Shown here one piece after another: positions 49,196-49,487 of a DNA stretch of 49,487 nt. Each line of letters begins with the position of its first letter. Position 1 is the first letter of the stretch. Below the pieces are notes generated by a model. The model saw only the letters and a program-made list of their open reading frames with translations. It had not been told where the DNA came from and did not search any database. Position numbers and translations under genes: made by a program. Origin of the DNA: Candidatus Flemingiibacterium merdigallinarum (lineage in GTDB: Bacteria > Bacillota > Clostridia > Oscillospirales > CAG-272); the NCBI GenBank assembly GCA_904386005.1, contig CAJFKR010000008.1:1-49487 (forward strand). The letters run 5' to 3'.

Positions 49196-49487
49196 AGGGT
49201 AGACGGAGGGACACTGTGTCCCTCACGCCGCCCATTGCACCGTACGTACGGGTCTCGTATACGGCGCTACATGAATACAGATATTACTGCAATCAACCGA
49301 GATAATAGGCAAGAGGGTTGACCAACGCCGGTCGGCACTCTTCCTTATTGGCGGTCTCCAATACTTTTGGCGACAGCAAATAGTTGACGACATTCATCGA
49401 GCAGCGTCTGTATAATCCAAGCCTTGAGTTTGCGACTTTGTATATATCCTCGTCTGACATATTGCATTTATAGAGTCTGTTCAGCGC
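49196..49487 (-). mobile_element. 3' end of a group II intron (truncated by window edge)
   Basis: minus strand: ORF stop, then AGCGCCGTATACGAGACCCGTACGTACGGTGC (domain V-like), then GAGGGACACAGTGTCCCTC hairpin (domain VI-like), then CTACCCTAT. Confidence 0.7.
49293..49487 (-). CDS. C-terminal end of group II intron-encoded reverse transcriptase/maturase (partial)
   Basis: open frame from window edge: ALNRLYKCNMSDEDIYKVANSRLGLYRRCSMNVVNYLLSPKVLETANKEECRPALVNPLAYYLG*; ANSRxGxYR and VL...L pattern like IEP C-termini. Confidence 0.55.
   Translation of the reverse strand, partial: ALNRLYKCNMSDEDIYKVANSRLGLYRRCSMNVVNYLLSPKVLETANKEECRPALVNPLAYYLG

Overview
A 49.5-kb chromosomal window from a Gram-positive anaerobe. 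Gene style, promoters, and PdaA-like and CwlD-like cortex enzymes suggest a spore-forming Clostridia/Oscillospirales-type genome (inference). Main content: an arginine biosynthesis operon on the minus strand (argG-argH-argC-SDR-argJ-argB-argD-argF-EamA) with a promoter and ArgR-type boxes; an araB-araA-araD operon followed by a sulfatase; sugar/glycan genes (GH20-like, GH2, beta-helix, Gfo/Idh, FruK/PfkB-like, DeoR); three solute-binding lipoproteins without permeases; an SLH-anchored alpha/alpha-barrel protein next to a DUF4430 lipoprotein; tRNA-Lys(TTT); a CsoR-type regulator; a GHL10-amidase fusion; and the 3' end of a group II intron at the right edge. Two observations stand out. (1) At least eight unrelated genes share a leader layout in which a strong Shine-Dalgarno is followed at once by a perfect or near-perfect hairpin of varying sequence, then about 10-15 nt of linker, then the start codon. 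The SD-AUG distance is therefore 27-57 nt unless the hairpin is collapsed. (2) An intact HydG-like protein has lost the radical-SAM CX3CX2C loop but keeps the C-terminal CX2CX22C auxiliary-cluster motif. All family calls come from reading motifs; no search was run.
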